DNA of 16,889 bases from an uncultured Pseudomonas sp. (lineage in GTDB: Bacteria; Pseudomonadota; Gammaproteobacteria; Pseudomonadales; Pseudomonadaceae): NCBI GenBank assembly GCA_946886875.1, contig CAMPJN010000037.1, positions 1 through 16,889 on the forward strand. The letters run 5' to 3'. The position numbers were made by a program, and so were the translations under genes. Positions 16,342 through 16,889 of the stretch are shown one piece after another (within the stretch, counting starts at the first letter, position 1; every line of letters begins with the position of its first letter). The notes beneath the pieces were generated by a model. The model was given only the letters and a program-made list of their open reading frames with translations. It did not search any database and was not told where the DNA came from.

Positions 16342-16737
16342 CTATTCGGCGGGGTTATGGATCGCATTCAAGTTCATCGTCAGCAACGCGCCCTGCTTTG
16401 GCAGATCGGCGACGCAGATCACCGTGCGGGCGGGCAAATGACCGACGAACGCCTCGGCGTAGGCCCTGTTCATGGCCTCGAAGTCTTCCACGCGCTTGAG
16501 AAACACCTGTACATGCATGACGTCCTCCATCGCCGCACCCACCGAAGCGAGCATCGCCCGCAGATTGATCAGGATCTGACGCGCCTGGCTATAGGCATCC
16601 GTACCCGCCATCTGCCCGGTACTGCTGTCCACCCCCGGGGTCGCGGAGATATAGATGAAGGGGCCACTTTGGGCGATGTGGCTGTAGGGGCCTATGGGTT
16701 CGAACAGGTCGGGCGGGGTGAAGGTTCGTATGCTCAT
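16342..16737 (-). CDS. RidA/YjgF-family deaminase-like protein
   Basis: A 131-residue protein of the Rid family, which forms trimers with an active site between subunits and hydrolyses reactive imines/enamines made by PLP or flavin enzymes. GPYSHIAQSGPFIYISATPGVD is the N-terminal signature, followed by the helix NLRAMLASVGAAMEDVMHVQVFL, and Arg104 in PARTVICVADLP is the key substrate-binding Arg. The usual Glu near the end (IEIEAIA) is replaced by a TMNLNAI sequence, so this is a Rid subgroup other than archetypal RidA. The start is the ATG at 16737, the codon before it being TTG. A GGA sits about eight bases upstream. It is the first gene of a pair with the racemase. Confidence 0.9.
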   Translation of the reverse strand: MSIRTFTPPDLFEPIGPYSHIAQSGPFIYISATPGVDSSTGQMAGTDAYSQARQILINLRAMLASVGAAMEDVMHVQVFLKRVEDFEAMNRAYAEAFVGHLPARTVICVADLPKQGALLTMNLNAIHNPAE

Positions 16738-16740
16738 CAA

Positions 16741-16889
16741 TAAAGTCCATGCAGGCTAAAAACGGGGTGGCTCACGCGCTTCGAGCCTAGCCCGACAGGT
16801 CACCGGCACACAGGCACAGTGCGCCACAGAGGTAGCGGTACAGCCTTATCCATTAAATCGAAAAGACATATAAACCTTCTCAAACATTC
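16741..16889. other. Region upstream of the RidA-family gene
   Basis: 149 bases to the window end. No gene is seen. The last 45 bases are AT-rich and probably carry the promoter of the pair to the left or of a gene beyond the window, but no convincing -35/-10 pair was found. Confidence 0.35.

Overview
The window reads as chromosomal DNA of a Pseudomonas-like gammaproteobacterium. The evidence is GC-rich coding sequence with strong GGAGG ribosome sites, REP/REPIN-type intergenic repeats of the Pseudomonas kind, a family I.1 lipase with its foldase, and the gene run acyl-CoA dehydrogenase - K+/H+ antiporter - large mechanosensitive channel - SelO. From memory, homologues of that run are neighbours in Pseudomonas aeruginosa (around PA5020-PA5023). 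No tRNA, rRNA, CRISPR array or intact insertion sequence was seen.

Layout. 1-486 (+): the end of an MFS transporter, then a small 4-oxalocrotonate-type tautomerase. 487-741: a REPIN-like hairpin and a REP. 742-2547 (+): a 601-aa acyl-CoA dehydrogenase. 2548-2724: an unexplained spacer. 2725-5936 (-): a compact exosortase cassette, in transcription order a PEP-CTERM protein, exosortase B, EpsI and EpsD. 5937-6304: a divergent regulatory region with a sigma-54-like promoter for the cassette, repeats, a terminator-like hairpin on + and a sigma-70-like promoter for the antiporter. 6305-13136 (+): CvrA/NhaP2, an MscK-like channel and SelO. 13137-13555: repeat-bearing spacer. 13556-15582 (+): secreted lipase and its membrane-anchored foldase. 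15609-16737 (-): a RidA-family protein followed by an Asp/Glu-type racemase. 16741-16889: no gene seen.

The most interesting part is the exosortase cassette. All three expected exosortase residues are present (Cys209, Arg255, His276). The single adjacent substrate has a signal peptide and a textbook VPEPE - hydrophobic segment - RRRKK tail. Two accessory proteins, EpsI and a lipoprotein-type EpsD, complete it, yet no polysaccharide genes are next to it. The cassette is less GC-rich than its flanks and lies opposite in strand inside an otherwise plus-strand run, so it looks like an acquired island. A terminator between the substrate gene and the protease gene suggests many substrate molecules per processing enzyme. 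A -24/-12 element upstream of the substrate gene fits the known link between PEP-CTERM systems and sigma-54 regulators.

The lipase operon is the second point of interest. The lipase has an A-H-S-Q-G nucleophile elbow instead of G-x-S-x-G, its foldase has a strongly diverged version of the usual Lif signature, and an 11-bp perfect hairpin separates the two genes.
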